Shown here: in pieces, positions 9,734 to 18,779 of the stretch
Layout: each line of letters begins with the position of its first letter
How positions within the stretch are numbered: position 1 is the first letter of the stretch
From: Cardiobacteriaceae bacterium
GTDB lineage: Bacteria; Pseudomonadota; Gammaproteobacteria; Cardiobacteriales; Cardiobacteriaceae
Length of the DNA: 64,000 bases
Direction of reading: 5' to 3'
Assembly: GCA_030529365.1 (NCBI GenBank)
Contig: JAUMXB010000001.1
Span: forward strand, 186,001 to 250,000
Program-made: the position numbers and the translations under genes
The notes under the pieces: model-generated
Databases searched by the model: none
What the model was told of the DNA's origin: nothing
What the model saw: only the letters and a program-made list of their open reading frames with translations

Positions 9734-10153
9734 ATGACGCCCGAACTGGACAGCACACTTCACGCCCGCATCTCCCGCTTTTGCGAACTGGGCGACAACT
9801 TTGTCGAACGCAACGATTACGGCCAGGCACTGGAACTCTACCAGTACGCCTGGAATCTGCTGCCGGAACCGAAAAACCAGTGGCAAGCCGCCACCTGGAT
9901 ACTCACCGCCATGGGCGACAGCCACTTTCTGCGCGGCAACTGCAAAGCCGCGCGCAGCAAGCTCGAAGAAGCCCTGCATTGCCCGGATGGCTGCGACAAC
10001 CCCTTTATCCGCCTGCGCCTGGGGCAAGCGCTTCTTGAACTTGGCGAAGCGGAAAAGGCCGCCATCATGCTGGGGCAAGCGCATGAATTGGGCGGCGCGG
10101 AGATTTTTGCTGGGGAAGATCCCAAGTATCTGCAACATATTGAAAAATCATGA
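9734..10153 (+). CDS. Small tetratricopeptide-repeat protein
   Basis: 139 aa, with AGGAA nine bases before the ATG. The sequence reads as three TPR-like helix pairs: about residues 17-46 (GDNFVERNDYGQALELYQYA), 58-87 (MGDSHFLRGNCKAARSKLEE) and 95-120 (LRLGQALLELGEAEKAAIML). No signal peptide or membrane helix is present, so it is probably cytosolic and scaffolds protein contacts. TPR proteins of this size are often found as immunity proteins or as domains of unknown function; there is no neighbouring toxin to support that here. It stands alone between the deo operon and a convergent lipoprotein gene. Confidence 0.7.
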   Translation: MTPELDSTLHARISRFCELGDNFVERNDYGQALELYQYAWNLLPEPKNQWQAATWILTAMGDSHFLRGNCKAARSKLEEALHCPDGCDNPFIRLRLGQALLELGEAEKAAIMLGQAHELGGAEIFAGEDPKYLQHIEKS

Positions 10154-10518
10154 TGGAAGCGGCGATTGCGCATCTTCGGCAAATCTGACATCCGCCTGCC
10201 GCATCCCCATAAAAACGCCCTTTTTTCTGCGAGTGTTTTGGGTATAAACCCGAATGCCTCCTGTATCAAACGCCCGCTGTTTCTGCTGCGAAGCCCCTTG
10301 GCGCTGCCGCAGGGCCGCAGGCGCAAGACTTTTTTTACAGGTCTGAATGTTTGAAACAATCGGGTGTCAGCATGTTGCCTGTAGCGCTCATGGAGCACGT
10401 GTTTGCCCATTCAGGGATGCAAGGCTACGCCCCTGCGTCTTGGTTGGCGATGGATGTGGCAGATCAGGTTGAATGACTATATTTTTGCAAACTCATTTTC
10501 CATAAAAAAAGCGATTAC
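10154..10518. other. Gene-free 365-bp gap
   Basis: No coding frame with a ribosome site or family resemblance was found. Around 10276-10312 a GC-rich stretch, GAAGCCCCTTGGCG followed by CTGCCGCAGG, loosely resembles the repeat found at 36.78 and 59.9 kb. Confidence 0.5.
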
Positions 10519-10569
10519 AGTGATTTTTTCTCACCACAAGCGCTTATCGATGATAAAAAACTGCTATTT
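10519..10569. repeat. AAGCGCTT intergenic element, copy 5 (single core)
   Basis: Core 10538-10545. The arms are ATTTTTTCTCA and TGATAAAAAACTG, with matching outer triplets (CAG and CTG). It lies between convergent genes, 23 bp from the stop of the lipoprotein gene. Confidence 0.85.
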
Positions 10570-10592
10570 AAAGCAGATTTTTAAAATTCCCG

Positions 10593-10964
10593 TCAGCGGC
10601 TACGGCATACCGTTTCCACACGGTTGCCATAGGGATCGACGAACTCCAGCATGCCTTCGCCGCCCTTCTGATGCCATTCGGTCGCGTTGCCGAAAAGCCC
10701 CTTGTCAGCGGTATAGCGCTCGCCGGAAGCCGCCACTGCGATTTGCAGCACGGCGCGCTGGTCATCCAGATGCAGCTCCACGCGCTCGGTGCCGAGGGAA
10801 TTGACGGCAATGGCGAGACCGTTCTGGCAGCTGAACTGGTTGCCCGCTTTCATCGCATCATTGAAGCCCTGTTGTCTCTGGGGTACAGGCTCGTTGCCGG
10901 AACCGGAACCGACGCAGGCAGTCAAGGCCAGACAGGCCGGCAGCAGCAAAGCAATAGATTTCAT
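10593..10964 (-). CDS. mliC: MliC-family lipoprotein, C-type lysozyme inhibitor
   Basis: 123 aa. It has a lipoprotein signal with lipobox LTAC (mature N-terminus Cys17), then a compact domain of MliC/PliC type: FSCQNGLAIAVNSLG, VELHLDDQRAVLQ, ASGERYTADKGLF and the late KGGEGMLEF, ending in a second cysteine that can pair with the first (FSC...ETVC). These proteins bind and block host C-type lysozyme from the outer-membrane or periplasmic face. The ATG at 10964 has AAGGAG seven bases upstream and was preferred over the in-frame ATG at 10994. It would suit a bacterium living on lysozyme-rich mucosa. Confidence 0.8.
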   Translation of the reverse strand: MKSIALLLPACLALTACVGSGSGNEPVPQRQQGFNDAMKAGNQFSCQNGLAIAVNSLGTERVELHLDDQRAVLQIAVAASGERYTADKGLFGNATEWHQKGGEGMLEFVDPYGNRVETVCRSR

Positions 10965-11164
10965 GAATGTAGCTCCTTGTAAAAAATGGCGCACAATCGC
11001 GCGTGGCGACGGCGCAAGGCATCATAGAACAAGGCCCGCAGGCGGGCAAATGATGCCTTTTTCATCTTTTTGTGCGGAAAGGCGCGGATTAACAAATCCC
11101 CACCCCGGCTGTGCAAGGCTAACGCTAGAATTCCGGCTTCCCGCCATCCACCAGGAAACCCGCC

Positions 11165-12634
11165 ATGACTGCCACGCCCAAGCTTCTCGCCACCACCCTC
11201 GCCCTTGCCATGACCAGCCCCTCCCTCCTTGCGCAAAACACCACCCCGACGGAAATCGACAGCCGCGAACGCGAATCCGTTGCCGTCACCATCTACAACG
11301 ACTCCCTCGCCCTGATACGCGAAACCCGCAACATCCCTCTCGCACAGGGCGCCAACCGCGTGGCGCTGCGCGACGTTTCCGCGCACATCATGCCGGAAAC
11401 CGCAAGCCTCTCCGGCAAATCCGGCGCCGCCCTGCACCTGATCGAGCAAAACTTCGATTTCGATCTTTTGAGCGAGCGCGCCCTGCTCAACAAATACGTC
11501 GGCAAGAAAGTCACCGTCATCCGCACCCATCCGGCCAGCGGTGAAGAAAGCCGCGAAGAAGCCACCGTGCTCGCCAACAACGAAGGCCTCACCCTGCAAT
11601 ACGCCGACCGCATCGAAAGCGGCCTGCCCAGGGACGCGCGCATAGCCTTTGCCGACGTGCCCGCCAACCTACGCGACCGCCCCACCCTGCTGGTTGACCT
11701 GCATGCCGACAAGGCGGGCACGCAAAACGTGGATCTTGCCTATCTCACTTCCGGCCTTTCCTGGCAGGCAGACTACGTCGCCACCCTTGCCAGGGACGAA
11801 AAAAGCCTCAATCTCGCCGGCTGGGTCACCCTCGTCAACCAGAGCGGCACCCGCTATGACAACGCCGCCCTGCAACTCGTCGCCGGTGACGTCAACCGCG
11901 CGCCCGACCTTGAATACGACCAGGCCGTGCGCTACATGGAGGACGCCGTGCCCTTGGCTGCCGCGCCGAAAATGGCGCAGGAAGAATTCTTCGAATACCA
12001 CCTCTACAGCCTCGACCGCCCCACCACCATTGCCGACAACCAGCGCAAGCAGGTCTCCCTGCTCTCTGCGGCAAACATCCCCGTTGCCAAGGAATACCGC
12101 CTGCAAGGCGCACAGGATCGCTATTATCAAATCGCCAACAACAGCCCGGAACTCGGCGACAAGCGCAAGGTTGACGTCTTCGTCGAATTTGCCAACAAGG
12201 AAGAAAGCCAGCTCGGCATGCCGCTGCCCAAGGGTGTGATGCGCGTCTATAAAAACGACAGCCAGGATCGCCCCCTCTTTGTCGGCGAAGACCGCATCGA
12301 CCACACCGCGAAAAACGACAATATCCGCCTGAAGCTCGGCAACGCCTTCGATCTTTCCGGCATTTGGAAACAGAAGGAATACAAGGTGGTGGAAGGCAAG
12401 CTCGGCCCCATGCTCTCGCGCGACTATTACGAAGCGCGCTACGACATCGAGCTGTCCAACGCCAAGAAGGAAGACGTCGTCATCAAAGTCGTCGAACCCA
12501 TCCCCGGCAACTGGGAAATCCTCGAAGAAAGCCACCAGCACGAAAAACCGTCGGCACACCTCGCGCAGTGGCAAATCCCCGTGTCTGCCGAAGGCAAAGC
12601 CACTCTCAGCTACAAAATCCGCGTCAGTTTCTGA
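11165..12634 (+). CDS. DUF4139 domain-containing exported protein
   Basis: 489 aa with a cleavable signal peptide (MTATPKLLATTLALAMTSPSLLAQ, split as MTATPKLLATT and LALAMTSPSLLAQ). The body starts with VAVTIYNDSLALIRETRNI, the beta strand typical of the N-terminal part of DUF4139 proteins. It continues with LTSGLSWQADYVATL and GWVTLVNQSGTRYDNA, the core of the C-terminal DUF4139 domain. The function of the family is unknown; one branch has been linked to mucoid phenotype control. A second, more divergent DUF4139 protein is encoded at 51661-53187. The gene is monocistronic and ends in a strong terminator. Confidence 0.8.
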   Translation: MTATPKLLATTLALAMTSPSLLAQNTTPTEIDSRERESVAVTIYNDSLALIRETRNIPLAQGANRVALRDVSAHIMPETASLSGKSGAALHLIEQNFDFDLLSERALLNKYVGKKVTVIRTHPASGEESREEATVLANNEGLTLQYADRIESGLPRDARIAFADVPANLRDRPTLLVDLHADKAGTQNVDLAYLTSGLSWQADYVATLARDEKSLNLAGWVTLVNQSGTRYDNAALQLVAGDVNRAPDLEYDQAVRYMEDAVPLAAAPKMAQEEFFEYHLYSLDRPTTIADNQRKQVSLLSAANIPVAKEYRLQGAQDRYYQIANNSPELGDKRKVDVFVEFANKEESQLGMPLPKGVMRVYKNDSQDRPLFVGEDRIDHTAKNDNIRLKLGNAFDLSGIWKQKEYKVVEGKLGPMLSRDYYEARYDIELSNAKKEDVVIKVVEPIPGNWEILEESHQHEKPSAHLAQWQIPVSAEGKATLSYKIRVSF

Positions 12635-12682
12635 CAACCCGTTTTTCGGCAGGCGCGGGAGAAGAACCGGCTCCTCGTCAAC

Positions 12683-12728
12683 CGGCACGCAAAAACGCCG
12701 CCATTCTTGGCGGCGTTTTTGCGTGCCG
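12683..12728. terminator. Bidirectional terminator between DUF4139 gene and prlC
   Basis: Inner stem AAAAACGCCGCC/GGCGGCGTTTTT (12691-12720) inside an outer stem CGGCACGC/GCGTGCCG. T- and A-runs on both sides let it serve both converging genes. Confidence 0.85.
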
Positions 12729-12752
12729 TTTATGTTATATAAAAAATATTTG

Positions 12753-12838
12753 AAAATAATCGTTTTTTACCACCATTAAGCGCTTAATACGATAAAAAAT
12801 ATCTATAAAGCGCTTAAAAATGATAAAAAATCACTATC
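12753..12838. repeat. AAGCGCTT intergenic element, copy 6 (two cores)
   Basis: Cores 12778-12785 and 12808-12815, 30 bp apart. The linker is GATAAAAAATATCTAT rather than the GAGAAA palindrome. Arms are ATAATCGTTTTTTACC and TGATAAAAAATCA. It lies between convergent genes. Confidence 0.9.
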
Positions 12839-12883
12839 ACAAATCAGTGCCGCACAAGATGGATCCATGCCGCGCACAGCTTT

Positions 12884-14911
12884 TCAGGACGAAATGCCGG
12901 TATGGCGCAACAGGGCATCCACCTGCGGCTTGCGGCCACGGAAGGCGATAAAGCTTTCCATGCTCGGGCGGCTGCCGCCGACGGCAAGAATTTCGTCGCG
13001 GAAGCGCTTGCCGGTTTCAGGGTTGAAAATGCCTTCTTCCTCAAAGGCGGCGAAGCTGTCGGCCGAGAGCACTTCCGCCCACTTGTAGCTGTAATAGCCT
13101 GCGGCATAGCCGCCGGCGAAGATGTGCGAAAAGTGCATGGGGAAGCGGTTGTCGGCATAGGCGGGAGTGACGGCCACATGGTCGCGGATGCGGCGGTGCA
13201 CGGCGAGCGCATCCTTGCCCTTTTCCGCGGCGGTGTGCAGGCGGAAATCAAAAAGCGAAAACTCAAGCTGGCGCAAAAGCCCCATGGCGGACTGGAAGTT
13301 TTTCGCGGCAATGAGCTTGTCGTACATCTCGTCCGGCAGCGGCTCGCCCGTTTCCCTGTGCGCGGTCATGAGGGTGAGCGATTCGCGGTCGTAGCAGAAG
13401 TTTTCCATGAACTGGCTGGGCTGCTCGACGGCATCCCATTCCACACCGTTGATGCCGGAGACGGAATAGACGTCAATATCGGTAAGCATATGGTGCAGGC
13501 CGTGGCCGAATTCGTGGAAGAGCGTGGTGACTTCGCTGTGGGTGAGATAGGCTTCGTCGCCGCCGACCGGCGGCGTGAAATTGCAGACGAGATAGGCGAC
13601 GGGGAGTTGCAGACCGTCTGCCGTGCGCATGCGACTGGTGGCGCCGTCCATCCACGCGCCACCCTGTTTTTTCGCGCGCGCATAGGGATCGAGATAGAAC
13701 TGCGCTTTCAGCCCGCCTGCTTCATCAAGCACGTCGTAGGCGCGCACGTCCTCGTGCCAGACGGAAAGCGTGCGGTTCTCGCGGAAGCGCACGCCGAAAA
13801 GGCGCTCGCTGATGGCAAAAAGGCCGTCGATGACTTTGCTGATGGGAAAATAGGGGCGCAAGTCTTCCTGGGAAAGCGCATATTTGGCGGTGCGCAATTT
13901 TTCCGAGGCATAGCCGATATCCCACGGCGCGAGCGCATCAAGCCCGAGTTCGGCGCGGGCGTAGTCGGCCAGCGCCTGCATGTCGGCTTCGCCGCCCGCC
14001 TTGCCCTTGGCCACGAGATCTTCCAGAAAATCAATGACGGCAGCGCTGTCGCCCGCCATTTTGTTGGCCACGGAATAGGCGGCATAGTCGGCAAAGCCGA
14101 GGAGACGCGCCTGTTCGTCGCGCAGCGCGAGAATTTCCGCGATCAGCGGCGCGTTGTTGTACTGGCCGTCGTCGCTGAGCTCGCTGGCGCGCGCGTTGTA
14201 GGCGCGATAGACGGTTTCGCGCAGTTCGCGGTCGTCGGCATAGGTGAGCACGGGGATGACGACTGGCGCATCCAGGGTGAGGCGAAAACCTTGCTGGTCA
14301 TGCTGGCGCGCGAGATCGGCCATCAGCGCCTTGCCACTTTCCGGTACACCGGCGAGCCGCGCCTCATCTTCAATCAGGAGATGCCAGGCGTTGGTGGCAT
14401 CAAGCACATGGTTGGCGTAGTGCATGGAAAGCTCGGCAAGGCGCAGGCTGTTGGCCTTGAAGCGCGCCTTGTCGTCGGCATTGAGGGCGACGCCGCTGCG
14501 CTCGAAATTGCGCAGGGCATCGTCCACGGTCTTGCGTTTGGCGGGCGAAAGATTTGCGTATTCGGCGCTGTCGCGCAACGCTTTCACCGCTTCGTACAGC
14601 CCCTGGTGCTGCCCCATGTCGCTGCCGTAGGCGGAGAGCAGCGGCAGCAGGTTTTCATAGGCGGCGCGCCATTCGTCGGTGCTGGTGACGTTGTGCAGAT
14701 GGCTGACCGGCGAGAAGGCTTTGGCCAGGCGGTTTTCCATCACTTCCAGCGGCTGCATGAGGCCATTCCAGCTGTGGTCGCCACTCTCGACCAGCGCTTC
14801 GACGGCGGCGCGGTTTTCTTCAAGAATGGTGGCGATGATTTGCGCGTGCTCGGGCTTGATCGCGGCGAAATCAGGGGCTGCGGGCGGATGGTAAAGCGGG
14901 TTGTCGGTCAT
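12884..14911 (-). CDS. prlC: Oligopeptidase A (M3 metallopeptidase)
   Basis: 675 aa, close to the usual 680. It is a cytoplasmic zinc peptidase that degrades short peptides, including cleaved signal peptides. The zinc motif HEFGHGLHH lies in EVTTLFHEFGHGLHHMLTD (around residue 465), followed by the family segments VEWDAVEQPSQFMENFCY and FAGGYAAGYYSYKWAEVLSAD, given here only in part as AGGYAAGYYSYKWAEV. The ATG at 14911 follows the Slam stop by eight bases, and its AAGGAA ribosome site overlaps that stop, so the two are translated from one message. Confidence 0.95.
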   Translation of the reverse strand: MTDNPLYHPPAAPDFAAIKPEHAQIIATILEENRAAVEALVESGDHSWNGLMQPLEVMENRLAKAFSPVSHLHNVTSTDEWRAAYENLLPLLSAYGSDMGQHQGLYEAVKALRDSAEYANLSPAKRKTVDDALRNFERSGVALNADDKARFKANSLRLAELSMHYANHVLDATNAWHLLIEDEARLAGVPESGKALMADLARQHDQQGFRLTLDAPVVIPVLTYADDRELRETVYRAYNARASELSDDGQYNNAPLIAEILALRDEQARLLGFADYAAYSVANKMAGDSAAVIDFLEDLVAKGKAGGEADMQALADYARAELGLDALAPWDIGYASEKLRTAKYALSQEDLRPYFPISKVIDGLFAISERLFGVRFRENRTLSVWHEDVRAYDVLDEAGGLKAQFYLDPYARAKKQGGAWMDGATSRMRTADGLQLPVAYLVCNFTPPVGGDEAYLTHSEVTTLFHEFGHGLHHMLTDIDVYSVSGINGVEWDAVEQPSQFMENFCYDRESLTLMTAHRETGEPLPDEMYDKLIAAKNFQSAMGLLRQLEFSLFDFRLHTAAEKGKDALAVHRRIRDHVAVTPAYADNRFPMHFSHIFAGGYAAGYYSYKWAEVLSADSFAAFEEEGIFNPETGKRFRDEILAVGGSRPSMESFIAFRGRKPQVDALLRHTGISS

Positions 14912-14919
14912 GGTATTCC

Positions 14920-16323
14920 TTAGAAAGTGCGCGAGATTTCGATAAAGGCGTTGACGTCGTTCTTGTCGTAATAGAAGTGGTTGGAGGAGGTTTTGCCCCA
15001 GCTCATGTTGAGTTTGGGCGTGAGTCCCCAGAAATGCCAGTTGCGGTTCCAGAGGGCGAGGTTGATGCCGTATTCGTTGTCCTTGCGCTCGATGCCGAAG
15101 AAATCCGCGCCGTCGTAGATACGGCGGCCGTAGGAGAGATTGGTGCGGCTGGAAATGCCGTGCGGCCAGTCCTGCCCCCAGCCGAGCGAGAGGCCGTAGC
15201 GCACGAAGGCGTCGGAAGGATCGTTGGCATTGCTGTCAAACGCGCTGACGCCGCCGAAGAAGTAGGTGGTCGGCCGGTAAAGATAGAGCGCGTTCAGGCC
15301 GACAAAATAGCGGTTGCCGTCCAGATGTTTGCGGTCGTCGTGGGTGGTGCGGTTGATGTCGAGCGAGGAGGACAGGCGCCATTTGGGGGTCGTCCAGTAG
15401 CTGGCGGCGAGCGTGGAGCCAAACGTGGTGGAATAGCCCTTGTCGCCATAGATGCGGCGGCTCACATAAGGCTCGGCACTCACGTCGAGACGCGCGTCCT
15501 GATAGCCGCCTCCCGCGCCAAGACGGAAGCGGTAATCATTGAATTCCTTGGCATCCCAGTAAAAATCCACGTTTGCGCTCGGGCTCAGGGAAGCATAAAG
15601 ATTGCCGGTAAGCGGGAAGCGCTTTTCCGCGTCCACGCCGAGATAAATGCCGTTCGCCGATTTCTGCTCGGGGAAGGTGAGCTTGCCGTTGCCCCACGGG
15701 CGCTCGCGTTCCTTGGGTGCGCCGTTGATGTTGGCTTCATGGTGATAGTAGGCATTGGCGTTGAAAGTCCAGGAGCGCCGCTGTTGCAGGGTTTCCAGCG
15801 AACGATCGACCAGCACCCTGATGTCATCCGGCAGCTCTTCGCCGCGCAGACGCTGGAACTGGTCGCGCGCGGCATCGTCCTGATGGTCGTTCATGAGCGC
15901 CAGCGCCAGATGCAGACGCACCGGCACCAGCGTGGGATCGGCGGCAATCATTTCGCGATAGAGAGCCACGGCCTGCTTGCCATTGCCGTCGGCCGAAGCC
16001 AGCGCCGCTTCGGCAAAACGCACCAGCTGCGCGTCGCGCACGTTCTCCGGCACTTCGCGGTAAACCGGCAACAGGGCGCGCACCATGTTGGTGTCCTGGG
16101 TAATCACCGCCTGATCGAGCAGGCGCGCCAGCACTTCGGGATTGGCCAGCAACTCCTCGCGGCTGACTTCGATGGCTTCGTCACTTGCCTGCAAGCGCTC
16201 CATCAGGCTGGGGCGCGGCACATTGTCGGGAATGATTTCGGCAGCGGGCTGGGGAATGGCCACTTCTACTGCCTGCGCCGGCAGCACGAGGCTCGCGGCA
16301 ATACAAAAAACGGCTTTTTTCAT
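14920..16323 (-). CDS. Slam-type surface lipoprotein assembly modifier (DUF560 outer-membrane protein)
   Basis: 467 aa with an 18-residue signal peptide. The N-terminal periplasmic part (about 50-195) is helical and TPR-like (AEAALASADGNGKQAVALYR, RLHLALALMNDHQDDAA). The rest is an amphipathic beta barrel with alternating aromatic residues, including NANAYYHHEANINGAP, YLGVDAEKRFPL and the terminal aromatic FIEISRTF expected of an outer-membrane protein. In Neisseria and relatives, Slams move lipoproteins such as TbpB, fHbp or HpuA to the cell surface, and the substrate gene is usually adjacent. Here the neighbours are prlC and an amino-acid transporter, so the client is not evident. Confidence 0.8.
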   Translation of the reverse strand: MKKAVFCIAASLVLPAQAVEVAIPQPAAEIIPDNVPRPSLMERLQASDEAIEVSREELLANPEVLARLLDQAVITQDTNMVRALLPVYREVPENVRDAQLVRFAEAALASADGNGKQAVALYREMIAADPTLVPVRLHLALALMNDHQDDAARDQFQRLRGEELPDDIRVLVDRSLETLQQRRSWTFNANAYYHHEANINGAPKERERPWGNGKLTFPEQKSANGIYLGVDAEKRFPLTGNLYASLSPSANVDFYWDAKEFNDYRFRLGAGGGYQDARLDVSAEPYVSRRIYGDKGYSTTFGSTLAASYWTTPKWRLSSSLDINRTTHDDRKHLDGNRYFVGLNALYLYRPTTYFFGGVSAFDSNANDPSDAFVRYGLSLGWGQDWPHGISSRTNLSYGRRIYDGADFFGIERKDNEYGINLALWNRNWHFWGLTPKLNMSWGKTSSNHFYYDKNDVNAFIEISRTF

Positions 16324-16455
16324 GTTCTGTCTTGCAGGTAAAACAAAGGGCGCAAGTGTAGCAGCTTGAAGATGAAAAAGCGCGGCGGAAATGTTGCAAT
16401 CGCGCTGTCAGGCGCTGCATGGCATGTTTTTTGGGATGATTTTCAAAAAACGATT

Positions 16456-16545
16456 AAAAATAGTGTATTTTTCTCACGACAAGCGCTTATTGATGATAAA
16501 AATACACCATACAAAGCGCTTATCATGGTGTATTTTTATCATTGC
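16456..16545. repeat. AAGCGCTT intergenic element, copy 7 (two cores, long linker)
   Basis: Cores 16481-16488 and 16514-16521, 33 bp apart. The linker is TGATAAAAATACACCATACA, and the outer arms TAGTGTATTTTTCTCA and GGTGTATTTTTATCA both contain GTGTATTTTT in the same orientation. It fills most of the gap between the Slam gene and the transporter operon. Confidence 0.9.
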
Positions 16546-16549
16546 CGCT

Positions 16550-17269
16550 TCAGAGATGGCGAGTCCAGCGTTTTTCCAGCCGGCGGAAAGTGCCGACGAG
16601 AATGGCGGTAATCAGCAGATAGATCACGCCCGCCGTGATGAAAGGAATAAAGGGATCGTAGGTATCGGCGTAGATTTTGCGCGCCACGCCGGTGATGTCG
16701 AGCAATGTGGCGGTGCTGACGATGGCCGAGCCATGCAGCATGAAGATGATTTCATTGCCGTAGGCAGGCAGGGCGCGCCGTGCCGCACCGGGCAGAACGA
16801 TGCGCCGCGTGATCTGGCTGCGCCGCATGCCCATGGCGCGCGCCGCCTCGATTTCGCCGCGCGGCGTGGTCTCAATCGCACCGCGCACGATTTCTGAGGT
16901 ATAGGCCGCCGTGTTCAGTACCAGCGTCAGCAATACCCACGGCCACGCCTGGCGCAGATAGGGCCACAGCGCCATGTCGCGTACGCCGGGAATGCGGCCG
17001 ATGATGAGGCCGATGCCGAAATAGAAGATATAAAGCTGCACCAGCATGGGCGTGCCGCGGAAGACATAGCTGAAGGCGAGCGCCGGCAGTTTCCACGCCC
17101 AGTGCATGCGCGCGGCAAGCCAAATGCCGAGCGGCACGGCAATCATCAGGCCGATGGCGAGCGATAGCCCGACCAGCCACACGGTTTGCCAGATGCCGCT
17201 CATCCAGAGTTCGGCATTGCCGGCCGTCAGGCGCCAGATGGTGGCAAGCAGGGAGTTCTGGTCATCCAT
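16550..17269 (-). CDS. hisM: Basic amino-acid ABC transporter permease (HisM/ArtM-like)
   Basis: 239 aa, about five to six membrane helices. The permease hallmark for polar amino-acid systems is present: YVFRGTPMLVQLYIFYFG, the EAA-type loop AIETTPRGEIEAARAMGM, and ILPGAARRALPAYGNE. It is the last gene of a four-gene unit, and its start overlaps the stop of the preceding permease by one base. In HisQM-type carriers this subunit pairs with the 17269-17979 protein to form the membrane channel. The symbol is by analogy; arginine, lysine, ornithine or histidine are all possible substrates. Confidence 0.85.
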   Translation of the reverse strand: MDDQNSLLATIWRLTAGNAELWMSGIWQTVWLVGLSLAIGLMIAVPLGIWLAARMHWAWKLPALAFSYVFRGTPMLVQLYIFYFGIGLIIGRIPGVRDMALWPYLRQAWPWVLLTLVLNTAAYTSEIVRGAIETTPRGEIEAARAMGMRRSQITRRIVLPGAARRALPAYGNEIIFMLHGSAIVSTATLLDITGVARKIYADTYDPFIPFITAGVIYLLITAILVGTFRRLEKRWTRHL

Positions 17270-17979
17270 CAGGAAGTCCTTGTGTCAAAGCCGGTGGAAT
17301 AGCGGCGCTTCAGCCACCACAGCACGGCAATGGAAATCGTGGTGAGGAGCAGGAAAAAGACGGCGACTGCCCCGTAAAACCAGAACCCCGCGAACAAATC
17401 CTTTTTCTGCGCGGTGCGCGCCGACGTATTGGCAATGAAAACCAGATCCTGCAACTGGATCAGGGAAACGAGCGCCGTGCTTTTCATCAGCACCAGCCAG
17501 TTGTTGCCGATGGAAGGCAGGGCATAGCGCAGCATCTGCGGGCGGGAGATGCGCCAGAAGATGGTGCCGGGGCGCATGCCGTAGGCGCGCGCGGCTTCAA
17601 TCTGCCCCTTGGGAATGGCGAGAAATCCGCCGCGGAACGATTCCGCCATGTAGGCGCCGAAAATCATGCCGATGGCGAGCACGCCGGTGATGAAGGGATT
17701 CATGTCGAGCCGCCCCCAGCCATAGGCTTTGCTGAGCGCGTTGAGCAAATACTGCCCGCCGTAATAGAGCAGGAACAGCTGCACCAGATCGGGAATGCCG
17801 CGCACTATCGTGGTGTAACCCGTGGCCGGCAGGCGCAGCCACGGATTTTTCGACATTTTCGCCAGGCACACCACGATACCGACCACCAGCGACACCGCCA
17901 GGCTGCAAAGCGCCAGCGCCACGCTGAGCTTGGCGCCTTCAAGCAAACGGTCCTGATAGTCGAGAAGCACAGCAAACAT
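17269..17979 (-). CDS. hisQ: Basic amino-acid ABC transporter permease (HisQ/ArtQ-like)
   Basis: 236 aa polytopic protein. It shows TTIVRGIPDLVQLFLLYYGG, the coupling loop AIPKGQIEAARAYGMRPG and the late helix AVAVFFLLLTTISIAVLWWL. The shape and partner order (binding protein, HisQ, HisM) follow the histidine/lysine-arginine-ornithine systems of enterobacteria, although here the ATPase gene comes first instead of last. It starts two bases after the binding-protein stop. Confidence 0.86.
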   Translation of the reverse strand: MFAVLLDYQDRLLEGAKLSVALALCSLAVSLVVGIVVCLAKMSKNPWLRLPATGYTTIVRGIPDLVQLFLLYYGGQYLLNALSKAYGWGRLDMNPFITGVLAIGMIFGAYMAESFRGGFLAIPKGQIEAARAYGMRPGTIFWRISRPQMLRYALPSIGNNWLVLMKSTALVSLIQLQDLVFIANTSARTAQKKDLFAGFWFYGAVAVFFLLLTTISIAVLWWLKRRYSTGFDTRTS

Positions 17980-17981
17980 GA

Positions 17982-18749
17982 TTATTTCGCCGCGCCGCCG
18001 GAGATGTCGTAAGAGAAGTATTTGTCGTTGATTTTCTTGTATTCGCCATTTTCGCGAATCGCTTTCAACGCGGCATTCAGGTCATTTTTCAGCTGCTCGT
18101 CTTCCTTGCGCACGCCGATGGAAATGCCTTCGCCGAAATATTTCTCGTCATTGACTTCCGGGCCGAACGCCTCGAAATCCTTGCCTTCGTCGCGGCGCAG
18201 GAAGCCGTCTTCCAGCACGACCTTGTCGGCAAAGAGCACGTCCACCCGCCCGGAAACCGCATCGAGATTGGCTTCTTCCTGGGTGTTGTAGCGCTGCACT
18301 TCGGCAAACTTGCCGTAATGCTCGCTGGCATATTCGTCAAACACGGACGCGCGCAACACGCCGATCACCTTGCCCTTCAGGCTCTCTTCGGAAAGCTCGA
18401 CCTTGCTGCCCTTGGCGCGGGCAAAAATGCCGGGGTTCACATAATACGGATCGGTAAAGGCAATGCTTTTCTTGCGCTCCTCGTTGGCATTCATCGACGC
18501 GAGAATCACGTCGATCTTCTGCGTTTTCAGCGCCGGAATCAGGCCATCCCAATCGGTCTGGGTAAATTCGCACTCGCGCTTCATTTCCGCGCACAGCGCC
18601 TTGCCGATATCAATATCGAAACCGATCATGTTGCCGTTGGCATCGCTTTCCGAAAACGGCGGATAAGCGCCATCCGTGGAAAAGCGCAGCACGTCGGCGG
18701 CGTGGACAGAAGCGGCTGCCAAAACAGCCAGGGCCAGGATTTTTTTCAT
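17982..18749 (-). CDS. Periplasmic lysine/arginine/ornithine-type binding protein
   Basis: 255 aa with a signal peptide ending SVHAAD. The substrate-binding protein fold is shown by LRFSTDGAYPPFSESDANG, GFDIDIGKALCAEMK, DWDGLIPALKTQKIDVILA and FTDPYYVNPGIF. These are conserved in ArgT/HisJ/ArtJ proteins, where the aromatic and acidic residues hold the cationic amino acid. The ribosome site AGGAG suits the ATG at 18749 (six-base spacing) better than the ATG at 18752. It delivers the ligand to the two permeases encoded just downstream. Confidence 0.9.
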   Translation of the reverse strand: MKKILALAVLAAASVHAADVLRFSTDGAYPPFSESDANGNMIGFDIDIGKALCAEMKRECEFTQTDWDGLIPALKTQKIDVILASMNANEERKKSIAFTDPYYVNPGIFARAKGSKVELSEESLKGKVIGVLRASVFDEYASEHYGKFAEVQRYNTQEEANLDAVSGRVDVLFADKVVLEDGFLRRDEGKDFEAFGPEVNDEKYFGEGISIGVRKEDEQLKNDLNAALKAIRENGEYKKINDKYFSYDISGGAAK

Positions 18750-18779
18750 CATGAGCTCCTCATCGGGTTGGGTAAGGGG

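Noticed and set aside
10166-10354. 62-codon plus-strand frame after the TPR gene
   Set aside because: No ribosome site, basic low-complexity product, and overlap with repeat-like GC-rich sequence.
12902-14923. 673-codon plus-strand frame opposite prlC
   Set aside because: Antisense shadow of prlC, caused by codon bias at high GC.
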